Of a stretch of DNA of 64,000 nucleotides, positions 25,553 through 34,286 are shown piece after piece. Source of the stretch: Planctomycetaceae bacterium (GTDB taxonomy: Bacteria > Planctomycetota > Planctomycetia > Planctomycetales > Planctomycetaceae). The stretch is from the NCBI GenBank assembly GCA_018699955.1, contig JABISG010000022.1, positions 36,294-100,293 of the forward strand, given 5' to 3'. Position 1 is the first letter of the stretch. Every line of letters starts with the position of its first letter. The translations under genes were made by a program, and so were the position numbers. The notes under the pieces are model-generated. The model ran no database searches. It was not told the origin of the DNA and saw only the letters and a list, made by a program, of their open reading frames with translations.

Positions 25553-27019
25553 TCAACCTGAACTCTTCTGACGCTGAAATGTCAGATGAATCTCGCGGCG
25601 AAGATCGCGAAGCGAAATCGGCTGGACCATCACACGGGCGGTTGGGGTTTGATCCAGTTGACTGGTCCACGACGCCTGCTGTTCTGAAAGAACCACCAGC
25701 GTGATGAAATCGGCCGTTTGACCAAGTCGCGTCGCTTCATGGAAAGCTTGAATCGTCGCGTCGCCGATCGATTCGCCCATAAAAACCACGCCGTTGGGAG
25801 GATTCGTGCGCAACCGGTTCAACCCCCGTTCGACGTCGCTGAGCATCAGCACGCGAAATCCACGCTTCGACAGATAGTCGCGCAGAATGTTTTGTTGCTT
25901 GGTGCGGCTTTCGATGCACATGATGGTTGGCAGCGATGTCTCAGCCGTAGCGACTTCCCCGGTGACGGCAGATTGGGACGCCCCTTCGCCGTTTGCGGGG
26001 ACGTCTCCAAGTTGGGACGCGGCGCGGCGGAGGTCGGCGAGTACCTCGGTCGGCGATTGATAACGCTGGTCGGGGTTGATGTGCATCAGCCGTTCAACAA
26101 TGTCGGCGATGACTGGCGGAATGTTTGGATCGACATCGCGGATGCGGCGGACATCGGAGTATCGGCCCAGTCGTCGGCGTTCGGCCCGGTCGCGCGTGCG
26201 CGGATAGGGCGGCTTCCCGGTCAGCAGTTCGTAGCAGATTCCACCCAGGAAGAAGAGATCGGTACGCGGATCGTTCGCCGGCGCATTTGTACTCGATTCC
26301 AATGCCGCATATTCCAATGCACGACGGACATCGTCGTTACGACCGGCTCCTGAAATATCAATATCGGCGGCCAACCCAAAATCGACCAGCTTGGCAACGC
26401 CTTGGGTACTCATCAGGACGTTGGTCAATTTGAGGTCGCGGTGCGTCAATCCCTGGGTGAGTGCGTATTCTAAGCCCTCGGCCATGTCGATGGCGTAGCG
26501 AGTCACTTCCGCCGCCGCAATTGTCTTGCGAATGTTGACGAAATCGCGAAGGTTGCCGCCTTCCACAAATTCCATCGTCAAATAGTGATAATCGCCCTGG
26601 CTGGCGACGTCGTATATGGGAACAATGTTTTTGTGACGCAACTTAATGCACAGATCGGCCTCGCGGTGGAACTCGGCAACCGTTTGTGGATCGCCCGCCC
26701 AACGTTGCCTGAGCAATTTCAGCCCGATCATCCGGCCGTCTTTGATCGAACAGGCTCGAAATACGCGGGCAAAACTCCCCGATGCGTTGCGGTACATCAG
26801 TTTGAATTCGCCCAGCAGCAGGCCTTCCGTCTCGCCGCGCGTAAGCCGCCCCACCTGATACGACGTCAGGTAGTGCTTGCTTTCCAGCGCCTGCAGTAAA
26901 TCGGCCGGTTGCCGTTGAGTCGGTCCCAAGCGGGACAGGCATTCGTCCAACTGAGCCGGCTCGACAAGATGCAGACGAACCAGCAACTGTTCCAGTTCAT
27001 CAACGTTGTTAAAGGTCAT
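25553..27019 (-). CDS. Serine/threonine kinase with degenerate receiver domain
   Basis: A 488-residue protein. Residues 1-65 form a short helical region with repeated LVxxxQL patterns common before planctomycete kinases. The kinase domain follows: GSFARVF (81-87), catalytic Lys 101 (GLKLL), HRDLKLTN (193-200) and DFGLA (213-217). Residues about 365-480 have the alternating pattern of a response-regulator receiver: TIMCIESRTKQQNILRDYL, then NPPNGVVFMGESIGD where the phosphorylated Asp should be, and VMVQPISLRDL where the conserved Lys should be. Both key residues are missing, so this looks like a pseudo-receiver that may bind but not be phosphorylated. No signal peptide. It is transcribed alone, convergent with the symporter. 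The kinase assignment is firm; the receiver assignment is moderate. Confidence 0.85.
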   Translation of the reverse strand: MTFNNVDELEQLLVRLHLVEPAQLDECLSRLGPTQRQPADLLQALESKHYLTSYQVGRLTRGETEGLLLGEFKLMYRNASGSFARVFRACSIKDGRMIGLKLLRQRWAGDPQTVAEFHREADLCIKLRHKNIVPIYDVASQGDYHYLTMEFVEGGNLRDFVNIRKTIAAAEVTRYAIDMAEGLEYALTQGLTHRDLKLTNVLMSTQGVAKLVDFGLAADIDISGAGRNDDVRRALEYAALESSTNAPANDPRTDLFFLGGICYELLTGKPPYPRTRDRAERRRLGRYSDVRRIRDVDPNIPPVIADIVERLMHINPDQRYQSPTEVLADLRRAASQLGDVPANGEGASQSAVTGEVATAETSLPTIMCIESRTKQQNILRDYLSKRGFRVLMLSDVERGLNRLRTNPPNGVVFMGESIGDATIQAFHEATRLGQTADFITLVVLSEQQASWTSQLDQTPTARVMVQPISLRDLRREIHLTFQRQKSSG

Positions 27020-27308
27020 TCCGCTTCCAAGGGCAATTCAAATCGGGCGGATGGTATACCTCGCGCGATGCTTTTCAACCGTGAGAACCCACCGAAGAAA
27101 CAACGGCCAATACGAACCGCCGATTGCCGGAATGGTTGGTTGTGGTGAATTCGCCGAGATACCCCACCTGAGACAGGCAGAAAATTAAGAAAATGAATAA
27201 ACAGGCCCGCCAACGATGAGCGCTTGATCGTGCCCAATTCCAACGATGATATCATCCCCGTAGGGCTGTTCAAAGGCACAACTTTGGGAAGCTGCCGAAT
27301 CACCGGGT

Positions 27309-28475
27309 TTACAGACTGGGAATCTCGCCAAAACGAACGGCTCCGGCGGCCAAGGTCGCGACGAATTCCAGTTTGCTGCCAGCTCCTGCATAGTGAAATA
27401 ACATCAAATCGGCACGAGAGCCACGGTGCAGTCGGATTTCTTCAAAACCCAATAGGCGGGCGGGATTTCGGCCCGCCATATCGACCGCTTCAGACAAACT
27501 TACGCCGCCCATCTGCATGGCGTTGGAAACGCAGGTGTCGGTTTCCAGGCTGGAGCCGGCCAGTAATTGCTGTTGCCCGGCAATCACGATGCGGCCGTCC
27601 CCCAGAATCTCGACCTTCATCGTCCCCTCGTCGTAGACACCGGGCGGACAGCCCGCCAAACCGGCCGCATCGCAGGTGATAATGGTGCGATAGGTCGATT
27701 TCGTGCCGATAATGCTCCGCACAACGCTGCCCGGCAGATGATGCCCATCGGTAATGATGCTGGCCCACAATCGCCGGTCGCCCAATTGTTCCCAGATGTA
27801 ATTCGGGTGACGGCGAATTGTGCCGTGTGCTCCGTTGCCCAAATGTGTGCTCAATCGCGCCCCGGCATCGACAGCTGCCGTGATTTGCTCGGGGGATGCC
27901 CCCGTGTGTCCAATGGCAACCACCACCCCCGAAGCGACCGCTTTGCGGATAAACTCGCAGGCCCCTTCGCTCTCCGCCGCCAGTGTGACCAATTGAATTC
28001 GATTGCCCGATATCTCCTGCAATTTCAGAAACTCGTCCCAATCGGCCGGGCGAACGTGTTCCAGCGGATGCGCACCGCGCGGCCCGTCTTCCCGCGAAAT
28101 GAATGGTCCCTCCAAATGGCATCCCGGCACCATCTTCTCGACCCACGCTTCACGGCGGCACGCTTCGTCGATCGCCTGAAACCCCGCTGCCAATGCCTCG
28201 AACGAATTCGTCACCAGCGTTGGACACAATCGCGTAATGCCGTATGAGAAATGCGGCTCCAATGTCTCGATGACAGCGTCAGCCGTCAATTTGTCGCTGC
28301 TGAACCACGTCCCGCCGTAACCGTTGATCTGCAGATCGAACATCCCCGGCGCGACGAACGGCCAATCGTCCACGTCGCCTGTCGGCCAGGCCGGTTCGAT
28401 GGACGCAATCCGTTCCCCCTCGATTACAATCGAGACCGGCTCCCCGTTGTCGTAACGTCGCCCCTTAATTTCCAT
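27309..28475 (-). CDS. nagA: N-acetylglucosamine-6-phosphate deacetylase
   Basis: Amidohydrolase-fold enzyme that removes acetate from GlcNAc-6-phosphate in the cytoplasm. The metal and active-site blocks are present: HLEGPFISREDGPRGAHP, IGHTGASPEQI, STHLGNGAHGTIRRH, IITDGHHLPGSVV and TCDAAGLAGCPPGVY. Length (388 residues) is normal. The ATG at 28475 (MEIKGRRYD) is preferred to a TTG at 28484. It starts 79 bases after the aspartylglucosaminidase gene in the same direction, so the two probably form an operon for taking apart GlcNAc-containing glycoproteins. No nagB is in the window. Confidence 0.88.
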   Translation of the reverse strand: MEIKGRRYDNGEPVSIVIEGERIASIEPAWPTGDVDDWPFVAPGMFDLQINGYGGTWFSSDKLTADAVIETLEPHFSYGITRLCPTLVTNSFEALAAGFQAIDEACRREAWVEKMVPGCHLEGPFISREDGPRGAHPLEHVRPADWDEFLKLQEISGNRIQLVTLAAESEGACEFIRKAVASGVVVAIGHTGASPEQITAAVDAGARLSTHLGNGAHGTIRRHPNYIWEQLGDRRLWASIITDGHHLPGSVVRSIIGTKSTYRTIITCDAAGLAGCPPGVYDEGTMKVEILGDGRIVIAGQQQLLAGSSLETDTCVSNAMQMGGVSLSEAVDMAGRNPARLLGFEEIRLHRGSRADLMLFHYAGAGSKLEFVATLAAGAVRFGEIPSL

Positions 28476-28553
28476 CGATCTCAATCTCTTTCAGAATTCT
28501 CAATCAACGCTTGCGGTTTCGCAGCCCCTTCAACACTTCCTCGCCGTCCGCCG

Positions 28554-29753
28554 TCACTTCGACCGTTCAAACAGGCTGACACACTTCTCCAACCGCGTCC
28601 CCTTTGTGTCCGTAATCGCAAAGTCCGCCGGCCCCCACATCGAAACGCCCGCGTGTGAGCCATCCTTGGCCAACAGATAGAACTTCAGGTTGAAGTTCGG
28701 TCGTCCGTCGGCATCACGCAATCGCGGCTCGGCATGTGCCGCCACGCGACGCAGAATTTCCAAACCCGCTTCCTCCGGCGAGGCACCGTTCCGCATTAAC
28801 TCAACGGCCGCAAAACTGCACAGGTTCTGCAGATTCGCTTCGCCGCGACCGGTGCTGCCGCAGGAACCGATTTCGTTATCGACGTACAACCCGGCACCGA
28901 TAATCGGCGAATCGCCGACGCGACCAGGGATTTTGAACGCCAACCCGCTGGTGGTTGTCGTGCAGGAAATGTCACCGGTCGCATCCATTGCCGCGCAATG
29001 TATGGTCCCGGTCGGCCGCTCGAACTTTGTGCCGCCCTTCGCCGATGTCTTGCGGCCCTTGGGTGGTTTCTTGGTTTTCTTCTTGATCGACGGCTGGCCA
29101 GCATCCTGCGTCGCCTGCACATCGAGCTTGAAGAACTTAACCACGTCCGGGTCCAGCTCATCGGTCGGCGGAGCCAGCCAGTCGTCGCGTTTCGACAGTG
29201 TTTCCTTCCAGTACAACCAAATCTTGCGGGCTTTGTCGGTCAGCATTTCTTCGTCGCGGAAACCGTGCGCTTTCGCAAAACGATGCGCTCCTTCGCCAAC
29301 CAGCAGCACGTGGTCGCTTCGCTGCATGACAAGTCGGGCGACCTGGGCGGCATGCTTGATGTTCTGCAGCGAGGCGACCGCACCGGCACGATGCGTCGGC
29401 CCATGCATCACCGCCGCATCCAGTTCGACCACGCCTTCCTCGTTCGGCAGCCCTCCATAACCGACCGTGGTATCGTTCGGGTCGTCTTCGACGAGCGTGA
29501 CGCCGGCCACCGCCGCGTCGAGCGTGTCGCTGCCCTTGCGCAACAATTCGTAGGCCCGTTTGGTCGCCTGCAACCCATTATGCGACGAGATCGCTTTCAC
29601 AGGGAATTTGCCTTTCACTAGTGTCACTCCGCGTTGCTCCGAATCTGTGTCTTCCGCACGATTCTCCAGAGCATAGGCCGACGCGGAAAACGCCGCCAGT
29701 GAACCGGCCGCAGTCGAAAGAAATCCCCGGCGAGGCAAACGGCTGTCAGTCAT
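28554..29753 (-). CDS. Aspartylglucosaminidase-type Ntn hydrolase, Tat-exported
   Basis: N4-(beta-N-acetylglucosaminyl)-L-asparaginase of the N-terminal nucleophile family, which cleaves the GlcNAc-Asn bond of glycoproteins. The N-terminus carries a twin-arginine signal (MTDSRLPRRGFLSTAAGSL). The self-cleavage region reads GTIHCAAMDATGDISCTTTT, where the Thr after Gly becomes the nucleophile, and GLAFKIPGRVGDSPIIGAGL is the strongly conserved substrate block. A Lys-rich linker (SIKKKTKKPPKGRKTSAKGG) precedes the cleavage site. The start ATG at 29753 is chosen because the Tat motif begins there; the frame runs to 29783. It lies upstream of nagA in the same direction. Confidence 0.88.
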   Translation of the reverse strand: MTDSRLPRRGFLSTAAGSLAAFSASAYALENRAEDTDSEQRGVTLVKGKFPVKAISSHNGLQATKRAYELLRKGSDTLDAAVAGVTLVEDDPNDTTVGYGGLPNEEGVVELDAAVMHGPTHRAGAVASLQNIKHAAQVARLVMQRSDHVLLVGEGAHRFAKAHGFRDEEMLTDKARKIWLYWKETLSKRDDWLAPPTDELDPDVVKFFKLDVQATQDAGQPSIKKKTKKPPKGRKTSAKGGTKFERPTGTIHCAAMDATGDISCTTTTSGLAFKIPGRVGDSPIIGAGLYVDNEIGSCGSTGRGEANLQNLCSFAAVELMRNGASPEEAGLEILRRVAAHAEPRLRDADGRPNFNLKFYLLAKDGSHAGVSMWGPADFAITDTKGTRLEKCVSLFERSK

Positions 29754-29982
29754 CAAATCATCTCCGCTGGAAAGGGGAAACAAAACCCAAACCGACCGCC
29801 TGCGGTCGAATGTTCATCGTCGTTCCATCATACCCGCTCCGATCGCGCAGGTGTAATTACTGTGGGCGACTACAAGAGCGGGCATTACCGTCCAACTTCG
29901 ACAGTTATAGCAGGGGTTGTCGATACGCCCTGGAAGGTGGACGATTTGTGCGATGTGGTCACGAAGTGAGGAGACGATTCAA

Positions 29983-30318
29983 ATGACTCTACTACCCGAT
30001 GGCCCGTTTGATGCCGTGCGCCATTTCAAATGGGGCGTGGGCATCGCAACGTTCGGCTGCCTGAGTCTCGGTGTCGCATTGATGGTCTACAGGTTCGGTG
30101 GCCCCAAGTTGCCGTCTGATTACTGGGGGTTTCTGGCTTACACACTCTTGGCTTCGTTCTTACTGGCAGTTGCCTGCAGCGTTGTGGCAGTGGTTTTTCT
30201 GGTTTCCTCGTTACGTGGAGGCCAATTGGAAAAGCTGCTATCCATCCTGGCGATTTTCGCGATCACGATATTCTGGATCATGATCCAGCAAATTGAACCG
30301 GTCACCCCGGGTGTTTAG
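29983..30318 (+). CDS. Small membrane protein, hypothetical
   Basis: A 111-residue protein with three hydrophobic helices (KWGVGIATFGCLSLGVALM, then YTLLASFLLAVACSVVAVVF, then LLSILAIFAITIFWIMI) and short polar ends. The start ATG at 29983 has GAGGAG about 10 bases upstream. No family is recognised. It faces away from the aspartylglucosaminidase gene and precedes the radical SAM gene by 160 bases. Confidence 0.65.
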   Translation: MTLLPDGPFDAVRHFKWGVGIATFGCLSLGVALMVYRFGGPKLPSDYWGFLAYTLLASFLLAVACSVVAVVFLVSSLRGGQLEKLLSILAIFAITIFWIMIQQIEPVTPGV

Positions 30319-30478
30319 CTCTTTAGTCTGAGAAGAAGAATCAATCTGGACCCGTTGCCAAAACTTTGATCACCCCAAGCCAGTTGGTCGTCATCGCCGA
30401 AGTCGCGTGATAGAATAAAACGTCCTGCGAAACGAACCTTCCAACGGCCGATGTGCCGAAATGTGACCGAGGTCATCC

Positions 30479-31783
30479 ATGTATTTGAAAATGGCCAAAC
30501 GTGTGCTGCTTGAAACCGACAAGCGGCTGGTGTGGAAGTTCATGCGGCTGATGGGCTGGAAGGGCATGCGGAGTGTGCAGAAGCACAAACGCCGCCTGAA
30601 AAAGGGCGAATACTTCCCGCCGTTCCTGTATGTGTCGGTCATCAACAGTTGCAACCTGCGCTGCCAGGGCTGCTGGGTCGATGTCGCCGCCAAACAGCAA
30701 ACCATCGATCTTGAAGCGATGAATCGGCTGATCTCCGAAGCCAAGGAGATGGGCAACGTCTTCTTCGGCATCGTCGGCGGCGAACCGTTCATGCATCCGG
30801 AACTGCTCGAAATCTTCGAAGCCAATCCCGATTGCTACTTCCAGGTTTTCACCAACGGCCAATTCATCACCGACGAAAAAGCGAAACGGCTTCGCCAACT
30901 GGGCAACGTGACACCGCTGATCAGTGTTGAAGGCAACGAGATTGTCAGCAACGAGCGCCGCGGTCGAGAAGACGTGTTCAACAAGACGATGGAAGGCATT
31001 CAGAACTGTCTGAACAATCGGCTGCTGACCGGCGTCTGCACCAGTGTCTGCCGTACCAACATCGACGATCTCGTCAACGAGGAATGGGTCGATCGGCTGA
31101 TTGAGATGGGTGTGATGTATACCTGGTTTCACATTTTCCGGCCGATGGGTCCCGACTCCAACCCGGATCTCTGTCTCACGCCCGAACAGCAATTGCACGT
31201 CCGCAAATTTGTTTCCGAAATGCGGGCGAAAAAACCGATCGCCATCGTCGATGCGTATTTCGATGGTGAAGGCAAAGCCCTCTGTCCGGCGGCGACCGGT
31301 CTCAGTCATCACATCAATCCGTGGGGCGGCATCGAGCCGTGTCCGATCATTCAGTTTGTGACCGACGACATCCACGACCGCGAAAAGACGCTCACCGAAA
31401 AATTCAACTCGCCGTTCATGCGCGACTTCCGCCAGCTATCGCAGGAAACCACGCGCGGCTGCATTGTGCTGGAACGTCCCGATTTGTTGCGCAAGCTGGT
31501 CGATGATCACGGCGCCAAAGACGGCACCGTCCGCGGAACCGCAGCGGCCGAACTCGATGCGATGCAGGTCCGCACCTCGCAGTACAATCCCGGAAACGAA
31601 ATCCGCGAGGCCAGTTGGGTGTACCGTCTCGTCAAACGCTTTTTGTTCTACGACTTCGGCGTTTATGACGGCCACGACGAAAGCCACAGCCAATTATCCG
31701 CCCCGGCACTCGTCGAACTTCAAACCGACGGCAACGCATCGGCCGACCAGAACGACGAATTACTGCCGGTTATTTCGCAGTAA
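30479..31783 (+). CDS. Radical SAM protein
   Basis: A 434-residue iron-sulfur enzyme. CNLRCQGC supplies the cluster Cys at 58, 62 and 65, followed by FFGIVGGEPFMHPELLEIF, the GGEP S-adenosylmethionine contact, and SVEGNEIVSNERRGRE, the third-strand block. A later NPWGGIEPCPIIQFVTDD and RGCIVLERP carry extra Cys, as in SPASM-type auxiliary-cluster proteins, although a full SPASM set is not clear. The start ATG at 30479 has GAGG about 7 bases upstream. The substrate is unknown. It is followed in the same direction by the E1 alpha and beta genes and an SDR, but the gaps (245 bases to the first) make co-transcription uncertain. Confidence 0.88.
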   Translation: MYLKMAKRVLLETDKRLVWKFMRLMGWKGMRSVQKHKRRLKKGEYFPPFLYVSVINSCNLRCQGCWVDVAAKQQTIDLEAMNRLISEAKEMGNVFFGIVGGEPFMHPELLEIFEANPDCYFQVFTNGQFITDEKAKRLRQLGNVTPLISVEGNEIVSNERRGREDVFNKTMEGIQNCLNNRLLTGVCTSVCRTNIDDLVNEEWVDRLIEMGVMYTWFHIFRPMGPDSNPDLCLTPEQQLHVRKFVSEMRAKKPIAIVDAYFDGEGKALCPAATGLSHHINPWGGIEPCPIIQFVTDDIHDREKTLTEKFNSPFMRDFRQLSQETTRGCIVLERPDLLRKLVDDHGAKDGTVRGTAAAELDAMQVRTSQYNPGNEIREASWVYRLVKRFLFYDFGVYDGHDESHSQLSAPALVELQTDGNASADQNDELLPVISQ

Positions 31784-32028
31784 ATAGTCGACACCGGATT
31801 CTCGCATTTTGCCGGTCCGCTCTCGGACTGTGGCCGACCGAACGGCTTGGTACGTCTCGACTTCCGTGCCGATTCCCGTCTTGACGCGCACCCCCATTTT
31901 CAATAGTTTTCCCCGCCGCGACTTCGAAAATCGCAGCAATTTGCGCGCATCATCCTAGCCACACCGGGCAACCCCGGCGGCGAAACGATTCGTGTGCTTC
32001 GCGTCTCACGACGGAGAACTAACGGACA

Positions 32029-33018
32029 ATGCCCCACGTCGAAACAACTCCCGATACCGATCGACTGACCGAAATGTACCGGTCGATGGTCAGAATCCGG
32101 CGGTTTGAAGAACAGGTCGCCGACCTGATTGTGGCTCGTGAACTGGGAACTCCCTGCCACCTTTGCATCGGGCAGGAGGCGATTGCCACCGGCATTTGTG
32201 AAGCGTTGGAAACGACCGACACGATCTGGGGTGCACATCGCTCGCATGGACATTACCTGGCCAAAGGGGGCGACATGCGCGCCCTGATGGCCGAGATCTT
32301 CTGCCGCTCAACCGGCTGCTCCCGTGGACGCGGAGGGTCGATGCATATTTGCGCGCCCGAGGTCGGCGTGATGGGAACCGTGCCGATTGTCGCCGCCACA
32401 ATTCCGATTGCTGTCGGTGCCGCGATGGCGTCGGTCCTGCGGGGTGATAACGCCGTGTCGGTCACGTTCTTCGGCGATGGTTCAACCGAAGAAGGACACT
32501 TTCACGAGTCGGTCAACCTCGCCGCCGTTCGGCGTCTGCCGGTCATCTTTGTCTGCGAGAACAATCTGTATTCCAGTCACATGGGTCTGCTGGAACGCCG
32601 TGCGGTCGATCGCATCCCCGACTTCGGAAGCGCGCACGGAATTCCCGGCTTACGCATCGACGGCAACGACATCGGCGAAGTTCTGAAGACCGCGAACGAA
32701 TCGGTCGAGCGAGCGCGTGCCGGTGATGGTCCAACGCTCATTGAATGTCGCACCTTCCGCTGGCGCGGCCATGTCGGTCCCGCGTGGGACGAAGACGTCG
32801 GCGTGAAGCGCAAAGGCGAACTGAAAGAATGGCTGACCCGCGATCCCATCGCCCGCTGTGCCGACGAACTTCAGCGGCAGGGAGTCGCGTCCAGCGTACT
32901 GGACGAGATCGAAGAACAAACGCGACAGGAAATCGCCGACGCGCTCGAATTCGCCCGCTCGTCACCAGCCCCATCAGGCAATGAATTAGCAAACCACGTC
33001 TACCGCGTCGCCGGTTGA
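32029..33018 (+). CDS. Thiamine-dependent dehydrogenase E1 component, alpha chain
   Basis: Alpha subunit of a 2-oxo acid dehydrogenase-type E1 enzyme, which decarboxylates a 2-oxo acid using thiamine diphosphate. The thiamine-binding motif FFGDGSTEEGHFHESVNLAA ... FVCENN is intact, and GQEAIATGICEAL plus GAHRSHGHYLAKG are the usual substrate-side blocks. Length (329 residues) fits the acetoin/pyruvate dehydrogenase alpha group. The ATG at 32029 is well placed for the core. The beta chain starts 70 bases later. No E2 acyltransferase or E3 follows, so it may use a distant E2, or act without one in a biosynthetic decarboxylation; this is inference. Confidence 0.9.
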   Translation: MPHVETTPDTDRLTEMYRSMVRIRRFEEQVADLIVARELGTPCHLCIGQEAIATGICEALETTDTIWGAHRSHGHYLAKGGDMRALMAEIFCRSTGCSRGRGGSMHICAPEVGVMGTVPIVAATIPIAVGAAMASVLRGDNAVSVTFFGDGSTEEGHFHESVNLAAVRRLPVIFVCENNLYSSHMGLLERRAVDRIPDFGSAHGIPGLRIDGNDIGEVLKTANESVERARAGDGPTLIECRTFRWRGHVGPAWDEDVGVKRKGELKEWLTRDPIARCADELQRQGVASSVLDEIEEQTRQEIADALEFARSSPAPSGNELANHVYRVAG

Positions 33019-33088
33019 CGATCTTCATTCGACGGGGTGCCACTGGCAGTCGAGATTTGATGCGGAAGTCAATTGGGAGTGATTTGAA

Positions 33089-34105
33089 ATGCGCGTTCTG
33101 AATTATGCGGGTGCCGTTCGAGAAGCCCACGCCCAGTTGCTCGAAAGCGATCCGCGCGTGTTCGTGCTGGGTCAGGGACTGTGGAGTCCGTGGTATGCCG
33201 GGCAGAGCCTGAAAGATCTCGACACCGACTTCGGCCGCGATCGCATCATTGACTCGCCCGTTTCCGAAAACGCAACAACCGGTGCCGCCATCGGTGCGGC
33301 TATTGCCGGCATGCGGCCCATTGTGTTTCATCCGCGGATGGATTTCATGCTGCTTGCCGTCGATCCCATCGTCAATCAGGCGGCCAATTGGTCGTACGTG
33401 TTTGCCGGCCAAACGAACGTGCCGATTGTCATTCGCGCGGTTATCAATCGCCGCGGCGAACAGGGTGCACAGCATTCACAGGCGTTGCACGCGATGTTTG
33501 CGCACATTCCCGGCCTGAAGGTGGTCACTCCCAGCACGGCTTATGACGCCAAGGGACTGCTCATCGCCGCCTCGCGCGACGGCAACCCGGTGATGTACAT
33601 CGATGACCGCTGCCTGTACGACGACGTTGGCGACGTTCCCGAAGAAATGTACGAAGTCCCCATCGGCAAAGCGGCCATCCGTCGCGCAGGCAGCGATGTC
33701 ACCATTGTCGGCATCTCCGAAATGGCAGCCAAGCTCGACAATATGCAGGAACAATTCGTCGCGGCGGGAATCGATGCGGAGATCATCGACCTGCGTTCGA
33801 TCAAACCGTGGGACAAAGAATGCGTGTTGACGTCGGTCGAAAAGACGGGCCGTTTGGTTGTCGTCGACGGTGCATGGAAGACGTGCAGTGTTGCGGCTGA
33901 AATCGCCGCCACCGTTGCCGACGAAGCGTTCTATGCGCTCAAGGCACCCGTCGGACGGGTCTGCCTGCCCGATGTGCCGGCACCCAGCAGCAAGTCGCAG
34001 GAAGCGGCCTACTACATCACCGACGAAGACATTCTGCACGGCGTGCAAACCGTGCTGAAGAGTTCGCCCGGCGAACGACGCGACGCCCTGCGGCCGGCCG
34101 GTTAG
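33089..34105 (+). CDS. Thiamine-dependent dehydrogenase E1 component, beta chain
   Basis: Beta subunit partner of the preceding gene. The N-terminus NYAGAVREAHAQLLESDPRV and the block SPVSENATTGAAIGAAIAGM match the transketolase-like pyrimidine-binding half, and GEQGAQHSQALHAMFAHIPG is the conserved E1 beta block. The C-terminal domain contains EIIDLRSIKPWDKECVLTSV, typical of the family. The start ATG at 33089 has a GGGAG site about 10 bases upstream. It is in the same direction as the alpha chain. Length is normal (338 residues). Confidence 0.9.
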   Translation: MRVLNYAGAVREAHAQLLESDPRVFVLGQGLWSPWYAGQSLKDLDTDFGRDRIIDSPVSENATTGAAIGAAIAGMRPIVFHPRMDFMLLAVDPIVNQAANWSYVFAGQTNVPIVIRAVINRRGEQGAQHSQALHAMFAHIPGLKVVTPSTAYDAKGLLIAASRDGNPVMYIDDRCLYDDVGDVPEEMYEVPIGKAAIRRAGSDVTIVGISEMAAKLDNMQEQFVAAGIDAEIIDLRSIKPWDKECVLTSVEKTGRLVVVDGAWKTCSVAAEIAATVADEAFYALKAPVGRVCLPDVPAPSSKSQEAAYYITDEDILHGVQTVLKSSPGERRDALRPAG

Positions 34106-34202
34106 TCGTTTTTCGCTGCGACTGCTGAACTCTCGCCCCGCCGACGGTACACTCGTGGTCGGTCTTCCGCCCGCTCGCAACTAAGGGGTGCCCGATCACT
34201 CA

Positions 34203-34240
34203 AACCGCATGAATGCGGTCACTACGAACCCTCACTGGCG
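34203..34240. repeat. Repeat family D, copy 1
   Basis: AACCGCATGAATGCGGTCAC opens this 38-base element, which contains the CCGCAT...ATGCGG dyad and ends CTCACTGGCG. It matches 36526-36563 with three substitutions and lies between the E1 beta and SDR genes. Confidence 0.8.
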
Positions 34241-34286
34241 CTACGCCAACGGCACACGTTCGCAACTTTTTAGGAAAACAACACAC

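Noticed and set aside
32738..33475. Minus-strand 245-codon frame across the E1 alpha/beta genes
   Set aside because: Antisense to two conserved enzyme genes and spans their intergenic gap; no domain content.
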